From Streptomyces sp. Ru73 (lineage in GTDB: Bacteria; Actinomycetota; Actinomycetes; Streptomycetales; Streptomycetaceae), in assembly GCF_002920575.1 (NCBI RefSeq), contig NZ_PQSQ01000009.1:62001-126000 (forward strand): 64,000 bases of DNA, given 5' to 3'. The notes under the pieces are model-generated. The model ran no database searches, was not told the DNA's origin, and saw nothing but the letters and a program-made list of their open reading frames with translations. Of this stretch, positions 61,801 to 64,000 are shown piece by piece. A program made the position numbers and the translations under genes. Positions within the stretch are counted from its first letter, which is position 1; each line of letters opens with the position of its first letter.

Positions 61801-62394
61801 TCAGCCTTCGTTGCGCAGGCCGGCGAAGGCCGTGCGTACCACGGCGTCGGCCACCTCCTGGCTGCTCGCCGAGCCGCCGCGGCCCGGCCGGTACCACTCG
61901 ACGATCGAGTTGATCATGCCGAAGAGCAGCCGCGTCGCCAGCCGGATGTCGGCGTCCGGCCGCAGGTCGCCCTCGGCGGCCGCCTCCTTGAGCAGCTCGG
62001 CGACCTCGTTGTCGAAGTCACGGCGGCGCTCCATCGCCCACCGCTCGGTGTCGGTGTTGCCGCGCACCCGCAGCAGCAGCGTCACGTACGGCAGCTCCGC
62101 GATCAGCACCTCGACCACGCGCCGGGTCACGTACTCCAGCCGCTCGATCGCCCGCCCCCGTGTCGCGCCCGGCTCCTGGAGAACGCCGAAGAGGCCGTCC
62201 AGCGCCCTGCTTATCGCCCGTCGCAGCAGCTCTTCCTTGCTGCGCACGTGGTGGTAGATGGAGGACTTGGAGATGCCGGCGGCCCGGGAGAGGTGCTCCA
62301 TGGACGTGCCGTCGTACCCGCGCTCGTTGAACACCTCGACGGCGACCGCGAGCAGCGAATCGGGCGTGTAGGTGTCGCGCTTGGCCATGGTCAT
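61801..62394 (-). CDS. TetR family regulator
   Basis: A 197-residue repressor. The helix-turn-helix is TSMEHLSRAAGISKSSIYHH (about 30-50), followed by VRSKEELLRRAI. The ligand domain resembles the TetR_C group that binds acyl-CoA thioesters. It is divergent from paaN and convergent with bkdR. The start ATG 62394 (MTMAKRDTYTP) has only a weak Shine-Dalgarno GGAAAG; ATG 62388 is also possible. The palindrome at 62555 is the probable operator. Confidence 0.92.
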   Translation of the reverse strand: MTMAKRDTYTPDSLLAVAVEVFNERGYDGTSMEHLSRAAGISKSSIYHHVRSKEELLRRAISRALDGLFGVLQEPGATRGRAIERLEYVTRRVVEVLIAELPYVTLLLRVRGNTDTERWAMERRRDFDNEVAELLKEAAAEGDLRPDADIRLATRLLFGMINSIVEWYRPGRGGSASSQEVADAVVRTAFAGLRNEG

Positions 62395-62554
62395 GATTAC
62401 AGCAGCTTTCCGGACGGGACCGCACAGCGGACCGGGGAGCGGGACGGAGCGGCGGCCGGCGGGGGAGCGGCGGGTGTCCGGGGCCGGTGCGCACCGCCGT
62501 GACGGCCCGCCCCGCCGCGAGTTTTCCACAGGCTTCCCGGGCCCCCTTGCCCCG

Positions 62555-62568
62555 ACCGATCGTTCGGT
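62555..62568. promoter_or_regulatory. TetR-type operator upstream of paaN
   Basis: ACCGATCGTTCGGT is a dyad ACCGA-TCGT-TCGGT. It matches the palindrome in the bkdA/bkdR region at 12 of 14 or better positions. It lies 59 bases before paaN and 161 bases before the TetR start, in the divergent gap 62395-62626, and is followed by TTACTCTAG. Confidence 0.65.
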
Positions 62569-62626
62569 TACTCTAGCCCCGTTGCCTGTCCGCTCCCAGC
62601 CTGATCGACGAGGAGTTGGTTCCCCG

Positions 62627-64000
62627 ATGGCCGCCGACCCGACCACCACGCAGCTGATCGAGAAGCACCGCCCCACGCTCGACAAGGCGCTGGAGACCAT
62701 CCGCAGCCGGGCGTACTGGTCCCCGCATCCGGAGCACCCCAAGGCGTACGGCGAGAATGCCGCGCCCGAGGGCCAGGCCGCCTTCGAAGCCCTCCGCGGC
62801 ACCCGCTTCGAGCTGGACCAGCCCGGCACGGACGGCTGGACCGGCCAGGAGATCTCGCCGTACGGCATCGAGCTGGGCATCAGCTATCCGCATCCCGACC
62901 CGGACGTCCTGCTGCCCGCGATGCGCGCGGCGATGCCGGCCTGGCGCGACGCCGGGCCCGAGGCCCGCGCCGCCGTCTGTCTGGAGATCCTCGCGCGGAT
63001 CAGTGTCCGCACCCACGAGTTCGCGCACGCGGTGATGCACACCAGCGGCCAGGCGTTCATGATGGCGTTCCAGGCCGGCGGGCCGCACGCCCAGGACCGC
63101 GGACTGGAGGCGGTGGCGTACGCCTACGCCGAGCAGACCCGCACCCCCGGCGAGGCCCCGTGGGCCAAGCCGCAGGGCAAGCGCGACCCACTGGAGCTGC
63201 GCAAGACCTTCCAGGCCGTCCCGCGCGGCGTCGCGCTGGTGATCGGCTGCAACACCTTCCCCACGTGGAACGGCTACCCGGGCCTCTTCGCCTCCCTGGC
63301 CACCGGCAATCCCGTGCTGGTCAAGCCGCACCCGCGGGCCGTCCTGCCGCTCGCCCTCACCGTCCGCACCGCCCGCGAGGTGCTCGCCGAGGCCGGCTTC
63401 GACCCGAACCTCGTCGCGCTCGCCGTGGACCGCCCCGACGAGGGCCTGGCCAAGGTCCTCGCGCTGCGCCCCGAGGTCCGCATCATCGACTACACCGGCT
63501 CCACCGCCTTCGGCGACTGGCTGGAGGAGAACGCCCGGCAGGCCCAGGTCTTCACGGAGAAGGCCGGCGTCAACACCGTCGTCATCGACTCGACGGACGA
63601 CTACAAGGGCATGCTGTCCAACCTGGCATTCTCGCTGTCCCTCTACAGCGGCCAGATGTGCACCACCCCGCAGAACCTCCTCATCCCCCGGGACGGCATC
63701 ACCACGGACGCCGGGCCCAAGACGTACGACGAGGTCGTGGCGGACCTGGCCGGCGCGGTGCAGGGGCTGCTGGGTGACGACGCGCGGGCCAACGCCCTGC
63801 TGGGCGCCATCGTGAATTCGCAGGTGGCGGCGCGTATAACGGCAGCGCCGGAGCTCGGCGAGGTGGCGCTGGCCTCCCGTGAGGTGACGCACCCCGACTT
63901 CCCCGGTGCCACGGTCCGCACGCCCGTGCTGGTCAAGGCCGACGGTGAGCGGAAGCAGTGGGAGAGCGCCGACGCCGAGCCGCCCTTCCTCTCGGAGTGC
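62627..64000 (+). CDS. paaN: Phenylacetic acid degradation protein PaaN, 5' part
   Basis: The first 458 codons are present and the gene runs off the right edge. The protein is an aldehyde dehydrogenase-fold PaaN, with the cofactor-binding segment VIGCNTFPTWNGYP, catalytic-type E311 in VFTEKAGVNTVV and C345 in YSGQMCTTPQN. PaaN/PaaZ-type enzymes oxidise the ring-opened semialdehyde in the phenylacetyl-CoA pathway. ATG 62627 has GAGGAG about 11 bases upstream. The TetR operator in front suggests induction by an aromatic or acyl-CoA ligand. Confidence 0.9.
   Translation, partial: MAADPTTTQLIEKHRPTLDKALETIRSRAYWSPHPEHPKAYGENAAPEGQAAFEALRGTRFELDQPGTDGWTGQEISPYGIELGISYPHPDPDVLLPAMRAAMPAWRDAGPEARAAVCLEILARISVRTHEFAHAVMHTSGQAFMMAFQAGGPHAQDRGLEAVAYAYAEQTRTPGEAPWAKPQGKRDPLELRKTFQAVPRGVALVIGCNTFPTWNGYPGLFASLATGNPVLVKPHPRAVLPLALTVRTAREVLAEAGFDPNLVALAVDRPDEGLAKVLALRPEVRIIDYTGSTAFGDWLEENARQAQVFTEKAGVNTVVIDSTDDYKGMLSNLAFSLSLYSGQMCTTPQNLLIPRDGITTDAGPKTYDEVVADLAGAVQGLLGDDARANALLGAIVNSQVAARITAAPELGEVALASREVTHPDFPGATVRTPVLVKADGERKQWESADAEPPFLSEC

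Noticed and set aside
62573..63892. Long minus-strand frame opposite paaN
   Set aside because: No recognisable domain, and it runs through the operator and promoter of paaN; the plus strand encodes a clear aldehyde dehydrogenase fold.

Overview
The window is about 72% GC, uses GC3-rich codons, and carries families typical of actinomycetes: a conservon operon, a PASTA-type Ser/Thr kinase, a bacterial proteasome activator, an AfsR/SARP-like regulator, DUF397 and a mycothiol-dependent MDMPI-fold protein. Gene content and order (metG/aspS, two bkd operons, paired Ser/Thr kinases, bkdR, paaN) fit the conserved core of a Streptomyces or close-relative chromosome. Six exact copies of the Streptomyces parS sequence GTTTCACGTGAAAC plus one single-mismatch copy indicate an origin-proximal position. 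I saw no tRNA, rRNA, CRISPR array, insertion sequence or prophage, and no in-frame TTA codon.

Layout. 0-6 kb: the start of a Zur-box-controlled COG0523 metallochaperone; the conservon cvnA-B-C-D followed by a CYP157-like P450 that lacks the ExxR motif; and a second, convergent, canonical P450. 6-15 kb: CDF metal exporter, membrane protein, quinone reductase-like MDR protein, stand-alone LigD-type polymerase, Tat-exported PhoX-like phosphatase, and a VWA (TerF-like) protein with a long acidic low-complexity N-terminus. 15-24 kb: metG and aspS facing each other over two strong terminators, a PAS/GAF/PP2C/ATPase signalling protein, AI-2E family permease, pirin and SseB-domain protein. 24-32 kb: acyl-CoA dehydrogenase, M18 aminopeptidase with a translationally linked AfsR-like regulator, a lipoprotein NlpC/P60 enzyme and a transmembrane XRE regulator. 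32-39 kb: thioredoxin/NHL-repeat protein, small secreted protein, LURP-one-like protein, nitrilase-family hydrolase, MDMPI-fold protein, GntR-MFS operon and Nudix hydrolase.

39-44 kb: the first branched-chain 2-oxoacid dehydrogenase-type operon (E1alpha-E1beta-E2) divergent from an orphan NarL-type response regulator. 44-52 kb: PNPOx-like protein, APH-type phosphotransferase, two divergent membrane Ser/Thr kinases sharing an unusual control region, a secreted protein, the proteasome activator Bpa and a Ser/Pro-rich exported protein. 52-57 kb: quinone oxidoreductase, then a tightly overlapping operon of MobA-DUF6457, MoeA and a TrkA-N potassium channel. 57-64 kb: the second bkd operon, divergent bkdR (Lrp/AsnC), a TetR regulator and the start of paaN.

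The strongest unusual signals are: parS sites placed inside genes so that each encodes the same peptide V-S-R-E-T in a disordered linker; a shared palindrome (ACCGA-N4-TCGGT) in both the bkdA/bkdR and tetR/paaN control regions; an 11-bp-phased TGACA array between the two kinases; a cluster of ACGTCCC/GGGACGT motifs before the NlpC lipoprotein; a 32-bp interspersed repeat captured in frame in an NHL-repeat gene; and an MoeA with about 230 extra low-complexity residues. No clearly new multi-gene system was found; the novelty is mostly in cis-elements and protein architecture.
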